Below are positions 8,197 through 16,328 of a stretch of 64,000 nt of DNA, one piece after another (positions within the stretch are counted from its first letter, which is position 1; every line of letters starts with the position of its first letter). The notes beneath the pieces are model-generated. The model was not told the DNA's origin, searched no databases, and saw only the letters and a program-made list of their open reading frames with translations. The position numbers and the translations under genes are program-made. Source of the DNA: Smaragdicoccus niigatensis DSM 44881 = NBRC 103563 (GTDB taxonomy: Bacteria > Actinomycetota > Actinomycetes > Mycobacteriales > Mycobacteriaceae); assembly GCF_000380645.1 (NCBI RefSeq), contig NZ_AQXZ01000019.1, forward strand, positions 124,001-188,000, given 5' to 3'.

Positions 8197-10332
8197 GTGG
8201 ACGAGATCGCGTTCGGCCGCTACCGCCTGCGCGGCTCGCTCGGCAAGGGCGGGATGGGTGAGGTCTTCCGGGCCTACGACGTGAACACCGATCGGTACGT
8301 CGCGCTGAAACTTCTGGCCCCGCACTCGGCCGACAACGAAGTCTTCCGCGAGCGATTCCGTCGCGAGTCCCACGCTGCGGCCAGCCTGGTCGACCCGCAC
8401 GTGATCCCGATCTACGACTATGGCGAGATTGACGGTCGACTGTTCCTGGCGATGGCCTTGATCGATGGCACCGACGTGCAGACGATGCTCACGTATGGAC
8501 CCCTGGCACCCGACGTCGCCGTCGACGTGATCGAACAGGCTGCTTCGGCACTCGACGCTGCGCATGTCGCCGGACTCATCCACCGCGACGTCAAGCCATC
8601 CAACCTTCTCGTCAGCGCCAGAAGGTTTGTCTACCTCATCGACTTCGGAATCGCACGGACCATTGCCGACACCGGACTCACCAGCACGGGCGCCGCGGTC
8701 GGAACCTTCTCGTACATGGCCCCGGAGCGGTTTACGCAGGCGAAATCCGACCGACGCGTCGACATCTACGCCCTCACCTGCGTGCTATATGAGTGCCTCA
8801 CCGGAGCCAAGCCCTACCCCGGCGCGAGCATCGAACAACAGATTTCCGGGCACATCAGCGGAGTCATCCCCAAGCCGAGTGACGAGCGCCCCTCACTCGG
8901 CACGGCCTTCGACGCCGTCATCGCGACTGGCTTGGCCAAGGACCCCGACCACCGCTACCAGAGCGCGGCCGCACTGGCGACGGCTGCGCGGAGTGCTCTG
9001 GCCACCAAGGCAACACTGCCTCGGCCACCCTCGCCCCACCCCCCGAACGACCGCCGCGACGGTCTAGTAGGCCCCCGCGGTTTACTGCGAGCCTTGGTCA
9101 AGCGAACCCCAGCGACCAGAAAGCTAGTCGAGTCTGGCACTGAGACGACGCATTCATCACCGTCGAGCCCTTTGCCTGACGAGCATGTTGCTCCGTTCGT
9201 CGCGGTTGACCCGGCTGTGATGAAGAGGGACCGACTTCCGCCACTGCCCGGTCCGGCTGGCGGAGTCAGGCAACCGCCTCGCCCGACAACGATGCCGGTT
9301 GGGCCGGAGACCATCATCACGGACCACGGCGGACGCCGACCGGCGGGATCGGGTGCGGTCACCGCCGCCGTCGGAGCGTTGTCGCTGACCGCACGAAGAC
9401 ACCGACGGTGGTTTTGGCTCGTTTACGGCGCCGCAATCGTTGTCGCTGTCGCCGCAATTGCAACCACCACGACATTCTTGCGATCCGATGTGAGTTCGAC
9501 ACAACCGCGCATCGCGACAGGAGTTGACTATTCTCTGGCATTGACAAGTTCAGGGGACGTCATCGTGTGGGGCGGCAACCGCGGATTGGGTGCATTCCCT
9601 GACCCGCCGTCCAACACGAAATACACGGCGATCTCAGCCGGAGACGCGCAAGCGGTCGCGGTGACAGTTGCGGGCAACGCAGTAGTTTGGGATCGGAGCG
9701 GTGTGCGGGAACAACCCCCGCCGGGCGGCCATGTATACACCGCTGTCGCAATGGGCCGGAACGCGTGGTTGGCGTTGACGGACGCGGGCACGATTGACGC
9801 CTTCGGCGGGCTCACGAGAGTGCCGGCCCCTGCGAATGGACAGCGGTACACCGCGATCGCGGCAGGAGCCTCTCACGTGATGGCGTTGACTAGCGCCGGT
9901 CAGGTCCTCGTCTGGGGCAACGCCAACGCCGAGCTGACCACCGTCCCTGACCCACCTCCGGGTCAGCGCTACACCGCAATCGCCGCGGGCGACAGCTTCT
10001 CATTGGCATTGACGACCGCCGGTCAGATCGTCGCCTGGGGACGCAACGCTCACGAGCAGACTACGGTCCCTGCTCTTCCGGGCGGTCAGCGCTACATCGC
10101 AGTCGCGGCAGGCTATGGAAATGCTCTGGGACTAACCAGTGCCGGCAGCATCATTGCGTGGGGCGACCAAAGCTATGCGTTAGCGAACGGTCGTCATGCG
10201 CCCACTGGCCAAATCTTCACCGAACTCGCCGCGGGTCGGAGCCACGCACTGGCGCTAACAAACGATGGCCGGGTCATCGCCTGGGGCAGCGATCTCGACA
10301 ACCAGACCAACGTTCCTGACTCGCTCCGCTGA
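8197..10332 (+). CDS. Receptor Ser/Thr kinase with RCC1-like propeller
   Basis: About 711 residues. The kinase domain (about 8-270) has the Gly loop GSLGKGGMGEVF, the Lys motif VALKLL, HRDVKPSN, DFGIA and APE (SYMAPER), so it looks active. A Pro-rich juxtamembrane region, one membrane helix near residues 405-428 and an extracellular part follow. The extracellular part has about seven repeats of the form YTAIAAGxxxxxALTxxGQVxxWG, an RCC1/BNR-like beta-propeller. Layout is PknB/PknD-like, but the propeller differs from the NHL repeats of PknD. GTG 8197 has GGAGG five bases upstream; GTG 8191 would overlap it. Confidence 0.88.
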   Translation: MDEIAFGRYRLRGSLGKGGMGEVFRAYDVNTDRYVALKLLAPHSADNEVFRERFRRESHAAASLVDPHVIPIYDYGEIDGRLFLAMALIDGTDVQTMLTYGPLAPDVAVDVIEQAASALDAAHVAGLIHRDVKPSNLLVSARRFVYLIDFGIARTIADTGLTSTGAAVGTFSYMAPERFTQAKSDRRVDIYALTCVLYECLTGAKPYPGASIEQQISGHISGVIPKPSDERPSLGTAFDAVIATGLAKDPDHRYQSAAALATAARSALATKATLPRPPSPHPPNDRRDGLVGPRGLLRALVKRTPATRKLVESGTETTHSSPSSPLPDEHVAPFVAVDPAVMKRDRLPPLPGPAGGVRQPPRPTTMPVGPETIITDHGGRRPAGSGAVTAAVGALSLTARRHRRWFWLVYGAAIVVAVAAIATTTTFLRSDVSSTQPRIATGVDYSLALTSSGDVIVWGGNRGLGAFPDPPSNTKYTAISAGDAQAVAVTVAGNAVVWDRSGVREQPPPGGHVYTAVAMGRNAWLALTDAGTIDAFGGLTRVPAPANGQRYTAIAAGASHVMALTSAGQVLVWGNANAELTTVPDPPPGQRYTAIAAGDSFSLALTTAGQIVAWGRNAHEQTTVPALPGGQRYIAVAAGYGNALGLTSAGSIIAWGDQSYALANGRHAPTGQIFTELAAGRSHALALTNDGRVIAWGSDLDNQTNVPDSLR

Positions 10333-10422
10333 TTGAGCCGATTCCGACTCCCATGACGTCGGTAGGCGGTTCGCCGGATGACCACCAGTCGCTCTTTTGG
10401 CCTGCGGCAACGGGCGTGCCCT

Positions 10423-10572
10423 TCACTCCTCCACGGAGCGCGGCAGTTGCCGCCAAAGATGGACCGGTATGCCTTCGCGGATTTCACCAACATCGGGATC
10501 ATCGAGGTCCGGCCGCTGCGACAGATACGCGACGAGCACCGGCAGTGTGAGCCCGACGATGTAGCGGGCCAT
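10423..10572 (-). CDS. 49-residue protein coupled to the capsid gene
   Basis: A short gene starting at ATG 10572, which overlaps the capsid TGA by one base (TGATG), so translation is probably coupled. The N-terminus MARYIVGLTLPVLVAYLSQR is moderately hydrophobic and the C-terminal half is acidic. I do not recognise it. It is converted to a reportable gene only by the overlap and by the lack of any other gene in this stretch. It ends 90 bases from the convergent kinase gene. Confidence 0.45.
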   Translation of the reverse strand: MARYIVGLTLPVLVAYLSQRPDLDDPDVGEIREGIPVHLWRQLPRSVEE

Positions 10573-11879
10573 CACAGCACCCCGGTGTCGACGACGAACG
10601 CACCCGGTTGCAGCACCGCGACGTCGGCCCGCAAATGTGCCAGGAACCCGACCTGCTGGTTGTCGGCGTAGCGCTCGCTGAGGGCCCGGAGTTCGAACCC
10701 GGTGCGCAGGCCGATGACGAGCTGATCCCACTGCCCTGTGTACACCTCGGTGGCATTGGACGCGGTGCCCACGGTGAGGTTCGTCGGGACCTGGTTCGTC
10801 TGCAGGATCGGCAGCATCCCTTCGGGTGCCTGCAGGTAGCGGCCTTGGGAGTCCTTGAGCTTCGCCAGGCTTGTCGATGTGCGCGGTGCAACGATGTGCG
10901 CGGTCGGGCGGTAGTTGTGGCTGCGAACCGAGAGCACGGCATCGAGAAACCAGTCGTAGTTCGAGATCGTCGTGCCGTTTGTGCCGTGCGTTGTCGTCGT
11001 GATGCCAGGCGTGTTGAGAAGGCCACGTGGCTCGGGGCTGCTTCCGGAACCCCGGAGAGCAGCACGGTCGAGTTCGACGGCGATCTGAGCCGCGAAGCTG
11101 TGGGCGATGACCTGGGAAACTGAAGGATCGCTGTCCTCGAGAAGTTCGCGGGAGACGAGGACCAGACGGTCGAGCGATTGCGCGACGAGGGTGACGACGC
11201 CGAACGTCAGATCACCGGCGGTGACGGCCGCGTTCTCGTTTCGCCAGGCCGGTGCGCCTTCTCCGGACAGTTTCGGGATTTTCAACGTCTGCGACCGCAT
11301 CGGGACGGTTTGTGCACCGGCTTGCACGACTTGGGTGGCGTTGCGGGCGAGGTCAAGCACGTACCCGGCGAGTGGTGTCGGAACGGTGTAGCCACCGGCG
11401 GAAAGCGTTCCTTCGGCGAGCGCGCGCTCCTCGTGGGCGCCGGACCAGTTGCCGGTGGCGATCCCACGCAGGTACCGACCGAAGTGGAGATCTTCACCGC
11501 GAACTCGGCGCTCGGTCATAGAGAGCCCATTGTCGGTGACCCACTGGGCCAGGGACTGACTGCGGTTCAGCAGTTGAACGCCGTCCAGGTGCTCGGATCG
11601 TTTGCTGCTCAGGTGGGCGATGCCGCGTTCGATGGCGTGTTCGCGTTCGAGGTCGTCGCGGAGTTCGGCCTCGCGTTCTCCGAGTTCGGCGAGCTTTGTC
11701 TCGTGCTCGGCGATCTGGGCGGCGATTGCATCCCACTGGCGCTGCTGGTCGGCCGAGAGGCTGTCGCGCTTCGCGCCTGCGGCCTCGGCGATGATCTTTC
11801 GCCGTTCGCCCCGCGCGATTTCGAGCGAGCGGCGGGTGTTGGTCTGCGCCTCGATGACGCGTTCCAAGAGTTCTTTCAT
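10572..11879 (-). CDS. HK97-family phage major capsid protein
   Basis: 435 residues. A charged helical N-terminal arm of about 100 residues (MKELLERVIEAQTNTRRSLE, QRQWDAIAAQIAEHETKLAELGEREAELRDD) acts as the delta/scaffold domain and is normally cut by a prohead protease. The HK97 fold follows, with GGYTVPTPL, the E-loop region, the P-domain strand SQTLKIPKLSGEGAPAWRNENAAVTAGDLTFG and a long helix LVLVSRELLEDSDPSV. No separate protease is visible in the element. It is the only virion structural gene here. Confidence 0.9.
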   Translation of the reverse strand: MKELLERVIEAQTNTRRSLEIARGERRKIIAEAAGAKRDSLSADQQRQWDAIAAQIAEHETKLAELGEREAELRDDLEREHAIERGIAHLSSKRSEHLDGVQLLNRSQSLAQWVTDNGLSMTERRVRGEDLHFGRYLRGIATGNWSGAHEERALAEGTLSAGGYTVPTPLAGYVLDLARNATQVVQAGAQTVPMRSQTLKIPKLSGEGAPAWRNENAAVTAGDLTFGVVTLVAQSLDRLVLVSRELLEDSDPSVSQVIAHSFAAQIAVELDRAALRGSGSSPEPRGLLNTPGITTTTHGTNGTTISNYDWFLDAVLSVRSHNYRPTAHIVAPRTSTSLAKLKDSQGRYLQAPEGMLPILQTNQVPTNLTVGTASNATEVYTGQWDQLVIGLRTGFELRALSERYADNQQVGFLAHLRADVAVLQPGAFVVDTGVL

Positions 11880-12100
11880 GGTGAATTTCCTTCGGAGGAA
11901 GTGAATTTGAGTGTGGTGAAATTGGGCTGCAACCATTCTGGGCAGCGCAATGCGATGTTCACTTTTCGTAATTCACTTTTCGGCGGAATGTTCACTTGTC
12001 GCCCAGCGATCATGCGGGGACCGATTCGGGCCGGACTTCGCGTTCCATACCTGCGGGGAAAAGGAGGAAACCCCTAAACGTGAAGGCCGGACCGAACCGC

Positions 12101-12131
12101 TGATACGAGAGTTCGAGGAACCCTCGTATCA
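12101..12131. terminator. Hairpin in the 313-base gap upstream of the capsid gene
   Basis: A nine-base perfect inverted repeat, TGATACGAG at 12101-12109 and CTCGTATCA at 12123-12131. The surrounding 11880-12192 stretch has no convincing gene and is richer in A+T than its surroundings. It could be a terminator or processing site before the capsid gene, or part of its promoter region. No clear T run follows on either strand. Confidence 0.4.
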
Positions 12132-12192
12132 AGAATAGCAATTACCAGCGTAATTGTAACGTCGGCGCGCCGGAATTACGCCGAACATGAAT

Positions 12193-12753
12193 TTACGCGG
12201 CATCGTCATCGGAGTCGGCGTCCTTTGATGCTTCGGACCACGGAGGAATGCCTGAGATATCACCAGTCAGATCGGACGGCGGCTGCGGAAAGCCATCGCG
12301 AACAGCGCCTGTCCAGTAGTCGGCGACCTCGCGAACCCGCGCTCGGTCGTCAGCTTCGCCCCCGAGTAGGAGCACTGCGCGGGCCCAGTCCCCGAAGTGT
12401 TTGGACTCCGCCATGTTGCCGAACAGTTTCAGCCAGCCGGCCCAGGTCGTCGGGCGAGCGCGCAGCTTGTCTAGCTCGGCGGCCTGTGTCAGCTCACCGG
12501 GCGTGCGGCTGTCCATCGCAAGCTCATTGAGCGCCTTGGCCGCGGTCTCGGCGGCTCGAACGAGTCCTGGTGGCGTTCGCCATGTGTCCTGCCTGCGCTG
12601 GCCCACCGGGCGCGCCTTTGCTCGGGCTTCACGGTCGCGTTCGCGCTGGGCAAATTCAGCGAGAAGTGCGGCCGCCTGCAAGCGCTCAAGCCGCACCCGG
12701 TCGAATTCGGTGTACGCGTCTTCGGGTAGCTCGTCGTCGTGGTTGTCGAGCAT
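12193..12753 (-). CDS. Element protein of unknown function
   Basis: A 186-residue soluble protein, rich in charged residues and Ala. Its N-terminus is acidic (MLDNHDDELPEDAYTEFDRVRLERLQAA), it has a central helical part (ETAAKALNELAMDSRTPGELTQAAELDKLRARPTTWAGWLKLFGNM), and it ends in an acidic tail DADSDDDAA. Its place just before the capsid gene and its size would suit a small terminase subunit or a packaging-redirecting factor. I see no decisive motif, so function is left open. Confidence 0.6.
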   Translation of the reverse strand: MLDNHDDELPEDAYTEFDRVRLERLQAAALLAEFAQRERDREARAKARPVGQRRQDTWRTPPGLVRAAETAAKALNELAMDSRTPGELTQAAELDKLRARPTTWAGWLKLFGNMAESKHFGDWARAVLLLGGEADDRARVREVADYWTGAVRDGFPQPPSDLTGDISGIPPWSEASKDADSDDDAA

Positions 12754-12928
12754 TTGCTGTCTCCTACGGTCGAAAATTTAAAAGGTGTGAGAAATTGGAA
12801 AGGGTGGGAAGTTTATCGGCGTATTCCTACGCGTAAAACTCCCGGGGGGAGAAGAAGTCGATCCTCAGGCGCCGGAATTCTGAATTCATTCGAAGTTTTG
12901 ACCCCGCCCCCCTTTCTCCGCTGGAGAT

Positions 12929-13300
12929 TTACGGAATTCGAGAGCTCGCGAATCCAAGTACGCGCGCTGACGTGTGCAGTTCAGGTGCCCACGTCGTGAA
13001 CCGGTTCCTACCACCACCTCGATCGAATCGGACAACGACAGAGGCGACGCCGCGATACGCCGCAGCCTCTTCGACGCTCCCCCAGCCGTAACGGTCGTGG
13101 ATCACGCGATCACCCACGTAGAACCGCCGCGCTTCCGGCTTCTCCTGCCGCTCGCTGTTGAGACTGTCGTGTCTCCTGGCGGCGAGTTCGTCATCTGGCA
13201 CCTCAGCCAAGCGAGTGACGTCGAGGGCATTCGGCTGTGCACGTAGAGAGCGGCGCACTGCAAGGTCGTCGGGCGTCCCGTTCTTCGTGACGGTGCTCAT
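12929..13300 (-). CDS. Small protein with UvrD/CarD-like tudor motif
   Basis: 123 residues. The C-terminal half contains VGDRVIHDRYGWGSVEEAAAYRGVASVVVRFD, the pattern of the tudor-like domain found at the C-terminus of UvrD/PcrA, which in that family binds RNA polymerase. The N-terminal half is charged and probably disordered. The start ATG overlaps the stop of the preceding HTH gene (ATGA). That gene ends in the same kind of domain, so the pair may have arisen by domain duplication. Confidence 0.6.
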   Translation of the reverse strand: MSTVTKNGTPDDLAVRRSLRAQPNALDVTRLAEVPDDELAARRHDSLNSERQEKPEARRFYVGDRVIHDRYGWGSVEEAAAYRGVASVVVRFDRGGGRNRFTTWAPELHTSARVLGFASSRIP

Positions 13301-14103
13301 GAAGCAGCCTCGACTTTTCTGAGAGGCAGGCCGGGCAGAAGCGCGAGCCGAACTCTCCCCGACCTGCCGAAGTCGACGATCACGGAGTCAAACCCGCCCA
13401 GCTTGGCCGCCTGGACTACCCTGCCGTCGCCGTACTTGTCGTGCACGACACGATCGCCCACGGAGAGTTCGAGCGCTGCGACGAGGGGCGGATCGGACAT
13501 CTCCCGTCGGTGATGGTCTCGGCACACATCGGCGCAGTAGCCGACGGGGTCAGTCTGGAACCTGGGAAGGCTGCCGCCACACCAGAGGCACTGCCGAGGC
13601 CCTTCGACAGACGGGCCATCTTCGGTGCGAGCGCGAACCCCCGGAGCCTCAGCGGAGGGGTGAGTGCGAAGCTCCCCCTCTTTCTTATCGTCTTCTGTGC
13701 GCAGAATTGGCACTGTCGGACCCCGCAAATCGGTACGGAGATAATCACTACCGTCCCGATTCTCGGCACCGTCACGCCGAGAACGATGGTCCCGATTTTC
13801 GGCACCGTCACGAAAGGGCTGCTGTGGAAGCAGTGCCCACAACGCCGCCCGTCGGCCCCGGAACCCTCCGCGCGAAAGGCAGCGAATCCAGCCTTCGCGC
13901 TCCAACTCCTTCAAAGCGGACTCCACCGTCGACGGTGCCAGACCGCACTCTTGCGCGAGCCGCCGCACGCCGGGCCGAATTGTCGGCGCGTGCTCCATCA
14001 GCCCGAAGGCCACCACCTTTGTGGCAGGCTTCAGTCGCGATCCCAGCAGTGCGGTACGGTATGCGGGGAAACTGACTGCGTACGAGGGCTTACGGTTCGT
14101 CAT
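13297..14103 (-). CDS. Helix-turn-helix protein with C-terminal tudor-like domain
   Basis: 268 residues from ATG 14103, which overlaps the whiB stop (ATGA). A winged HTH of the replication-initiator/HTH_36 type lies near residues 15-95 (LKPATKVVAFGLMEHAPTIRPGVRRLAQECGLAPSTVESALKELEREGWI). A charged linker follows with two imperfect repeats of RDGAENRD. There is a zinc-binding CLWCGGSLPRF...YCADVCRDHH motif, and the end LSVGDRVVHDKYGDGRVVQ...VIVDF is tudor-like. Probably a regulatory or replication protein of the element. Confidence 0.65.
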   Translation of the reverse strand: MTNRKPSYAVSFPAYRTALLGSRLKPATKVVAFGLMEHAPTIRPGVRRLAQECGLAPSTVESALKELEREGWIRCLSRGGFRGRRAALWALLPQQPFRDGAENRDHRSRRDGAENRDGSDYLRTDLRGPTVPILRTEDDKKEGELRTHPSAEAPGVRARTEDGPSVEGPRQCLWCGGSLPRFQTDPVGYCADVCRDHHRREMSDPPLVAALELSVGDRVVHDKYGDGRVVQAAKLGGFDSVIVDFGRSGRVRLALLPGLPLRKVEAAS

Positions 14104-14360
14104 GCCACGGCACTTCCGTTCGCGAGCCAGGCGACCAGAGGCGCGCGCTCGAAACGCACATCGAACGCCGCCCAGACGCCGAACCCGATGTTGAGGTCGA
14201 TCGCATACAGGCCGCACGCACGCCGGACAGGGCAACCCATACAAATCGCCTTGGCGTCGAGCGCGAGGCCTTGGCTCGGAAACCACGCTTCAGGGGTGCC
14301 CGCCCTGCAGGCAGCGTCTTGCCGCCAGTGGGGATGCTCGTCAGGCAACGTCGCTGTCAC
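14100..14360 (-). CDS. WhiB-family iron-sulfur regulator (phage type)
   Basis: 86 residues with the four WhiB cysteines: C18, then ICMGCPVRRACGLY, giving CxxC and CxxxxxC spacing for a [4Fe-4S] cluster. The turn motif reads GFGVWAAFD where chromosomal WhiB proteins usually have GxWGG, so the sigma-factor-contacting turn is altered. Phage WhiB proteins such as WhiBTM4 are known to interfere with host WhiB2. A regulatory role on host or element transcription is inferred. It overlaps the excisionase-like gene by 20 bases. Confidence 0.85.
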   Translation of the reverse strand: MTATLPDEHPHWRQDAACRAGTPEAWFPSQGLALDAKAICMGCPVRRACGLYAIDLNIGFGVWAAFDVRFERAPLVAWLANGSAVA

Positions 14361-14547
14361 CCGTCACGGTGCGCCGGTACTCAGCATCGAGCCACTTCTC
14401 GACATCACTGCGCCGGTAGAAGACCCTCCGGCGGCCGAGCCGATAAGACTTGGGGCCCAAGCCCGCGAATCGCCAGTAGCGCAGTGTCCCAATTGGGATG
14501 TTCGTCTCGTCGCTGACCTGCTGCGTGGTCATGTTCTCGTCCACCAT
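14341..14547 (-). CDS. Excisionase / MerR-like DNA-binding protein
   Basis: 68 residues from ATG 14547, with GAGAGGAA upstream. The protein is one HTH_17-type winged helix: MTTQQVSDETNIPIGTLRYWRFAGLGPKSYRLGRRRVFYRRSDVEKWLD. This is the usual form of actinobacterial Xis or RDF proteins. Being the first leftward gene opposite the repressor makes it both a likely recombination directionality factor and a possible regulator of the leftward operon. Confidence 0.8.
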   Translation of the reverse strand: MVDENMTTQQVSDETNIPIGTLRYWRFAGLGPKSYRLGRRRVFYRRSDVEKWLDAEYRRTVTGDSDVA

Positions 14548-14585
14548 GGGGTTCCTCTCCGGGCGTTTGAGCCCTACAACCAGAA

Positions 14586-14633
14586 TGGCAACGCCCTCTT
14601 GCGCTGGCAAGCTATTTTGGCTATGTTGCGATT
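14586..14633. promoter_or_regulatory. Divergent control region of the element with repressor promoter
   Basis: Rightward promoter: TTGCGC at 14599-14604, 17 bases, TATGTT at 14622-14627, then six bases to the ATG at 14634, so the repressor mRNA is probably leaderless. TGGCAA occurs at 14586-14591 and 14605-14610, and again at 14635-14640 just inside the gene. These direct repeats are candidate repressor half-sites that would also cover the leftward promoter. Confidence 0.5.
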
Positions 14634-15194
14634 ATGGCAAGCACAAAGATCGCGGAGGAGTTCCGCAAGCGAATTCGGACCGAGCGAGAGCGTCGCAAGT
14701 GGTCACAGCCACAACTGGCAGTCCTCATCGAGGGAAAAGGCATTCCGATGCACACAACGGCCATCGCGAAGATCGAGGCGGGCCGTCGCGAGGTCAGGAT
14801 TGACGAAGCGAGTGCCATGGCCGACCTTTTTGGTCTGTCCGTAGACACACTGCTTGGCCGGTCATCGGACGAAAGCGAGGCTGACCGGTACGCCCTGGTA
14901 CGTCTCTCGGAACACACGCACTCAGCGCTGGGCGAGTTACGGAAGATGCACCGAATCTTCGTCGCTGATCACGGCGCACTCGCGGCCGCGCACGCCGACC
15001 AGCTGAGCGACGCTGCTCGGTCGGTCGAGAGGGCAGTCCAGCGAGTCAACAGCCTGAGTGTCGCGCTGTTCTTCGACGAGGCCACCAACCCGGACAACAG
15101 GGCTTATGAGTTCACGCCACCGGCCCCGTACTACGACGACGACGTGAACCCCGCCGACGACGACGCGAAGGGTTCGGCGCATCAAAATGGCTAG
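14634..15194 (+). CDS. XRE-family repressor of the element
   Basis: 186 residues. The N-terminal HTH_3 domain covers about residues 5-75: FRKRIRTERERRKWSQPQLAVLIEGKGIPMHTTAIAKIEAGRREVRIDEASAMADLFGLSVDTLLGR. A helical middle region and an acidic Asp-rich C-terminus follow, with no peptidase-like domain, so it is not a LexA-type cleavable repressor. The stop overlaps the integrase start by eight bases, so repressor and integrase are made from one transcript. Confidence 0.85.
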   Translation: MASTKIAEEFRKRIRTERERRKWSQPQLAVLIEGKGIPMHTTAIAKIEAGRREVRIDEASAMADLFGLSVDTLLGRSSDESEADRYALVRLSEHTHSALGELRKMHRIFVADHGALAAAHADQLSDAARSVERAVQRVNSLSVALFFDEATNPDNRAYEFTPPAPYYDDDVNPADDDAKGSAHQNG

Positions 15195-16320
15195 CATCGA
15201 GAAGCGACTGCGCGACGGCAAGACCCGTTGGTATGCCCGATATCGGGCTCCAGACGGTGCGCAGCGGACGAAGACGTTTGACCGCAAGGTGGACGCCGAG
15301 AAGTTCCTCGTGACCGTCGAGAACTCGAAGCTGTCGGGCTCCTACATCGACCCGAATCGATCGAAGGTCAAGCTCGGGCCTTGGGCTGACGACTGGATCG
15401 CGTCTCAGACAGACTTGGCACCGAAGACTCGGGATCGATACGAGGGCATCATCCGCGCGCATATCAAGCCCCGTTGGGAGTCTGTTGGACTTGCCGACAT
15501 CGGGCACGCGGAGGTTCAGAAGTGGGTTGCAGGACTGGACCTAGCACCGGCTTCGGTGCGCAAAATTCACCGCGTCCTTTCGATGATGCTGGATTGGGCT
15601 GTCGCTGATGATCGGCTGGCGAAGAACCCCGCCGACAAGATCTCATTGCCACGAGTGGAGCAGAAGGAGATGCGCTTCCTGGACTACGTGCAGGTCGAAC
15701 AGATCGCCGATGAGTGCGCAGCAGTGTGGAGTGAGTACGGCCTGGTTGTTCGCTTCCTTGCGCACGTCGGAGTCCGGTGGGGCGAGATGGCCGCGCTTCG
15801 AGTTCGCCGGATCGATTTCCTTCGCCGTCGCATCCTTGTCGCAGAGTCCGTGACGCCGGTCAAGGGTGTGATGACCTTCGGACCCACGAAGGGGCATTTA
15901 CACCGTCAGGTTGCGCTGCAGCCGTGGTTGTGCGACCTTCTCGCCGCCCAGGTCGCGGGGAAGGGTCCCGATGACCTCGTGTTCTCAGGCGAGCGCGGAG
16001 GTGTGATGCGGTCGCAGACGTTCCAGCGGGCAGCGCTGACGGTGGCTGCGGACAAGGTCGGCGTATCGGGATTTCATCCTCACGAGTTGCGGCACACCTT
16101 CGCCTCGTTGGCACTCGCTTCTGGGGCGGACATCAAGGTCGTGCAGAACGCGCTCGGGCATAAGACGGCGATGATGACGATGGATCTCTACGGCCATCTG
16201 ATGCCGGATCGACTCGACGTTGTGGCCGACGCGATGGACGCGGCAAGGCGTAACGCACTCGCTGATGTGTACCCGTTGTGTACCGGCGCAGAGATTCGGC
16301 AACTCAGAACTGGGTCCTGA
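15187..16320 (+). CDS. int: Tyrosine recombinase (integrase)
   Basis: 377 residues. An N-terminal arm-binding domain (KTRWYARYRAPDGAQRTKTFDRKVDAEKFL), a SAM-like core-binding domain around residues 60-150, and the catalytic domain are present. The catalytic residues can be read: Arg in HVGVRWGEMAALR, Lys in the beta hairpin GPTKGHLHRQV, HELRHTFAS, the GH of NALGHKTAMMTMDLY, and the nucleophile Tyr in DLYGHLMPD. The gene ends 35 bases before the attR repeat and the tRNA-Glu 3' end, as expected for an element inserted at that tRNA. Confidence 0.96.
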   Translation: MASIEKRLRDGKTRWYARYRAPDGAQRTKTFDRKVDAEKFLVTVENSKLSGSYIDPNRSKVKLGPWADDWIASQTDLAPKTRDRYEGIIRAHIKPRWESVGLADIGHAEVQKWVAGLDLAPASVRKIHRVLSMMLDWAVADDRLAKNPADKISLPRVEQKEMRFLDYVQVEQIADECAAVWSEYGLVVRFLAHVGVRWGEMAALRVRRIDFLRRRILVAESVTPVKGVMTFGPTKGHLHRQVALQPWLCDLLAAQVAGKGPDDLVFSGERGGVMRSQTFQRAALTVAADKVGVSGFHPHELRHTFASLALASGADIKVVQNALGHKTAMMTMDLYGHLMPDRLDVVADAMDAARRNALADVYPLCTGAEIRQLRTGS

Positions 16321-16328
16321 AACGACGA

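Noticed and set aside
10194-10502. 102-codon minus-strand frame over the kinase 3' end
   Set aside because: It overlaps about 140 bases of clearly coding RCC1 repeats and has no ribosome site or recognisable sequence.
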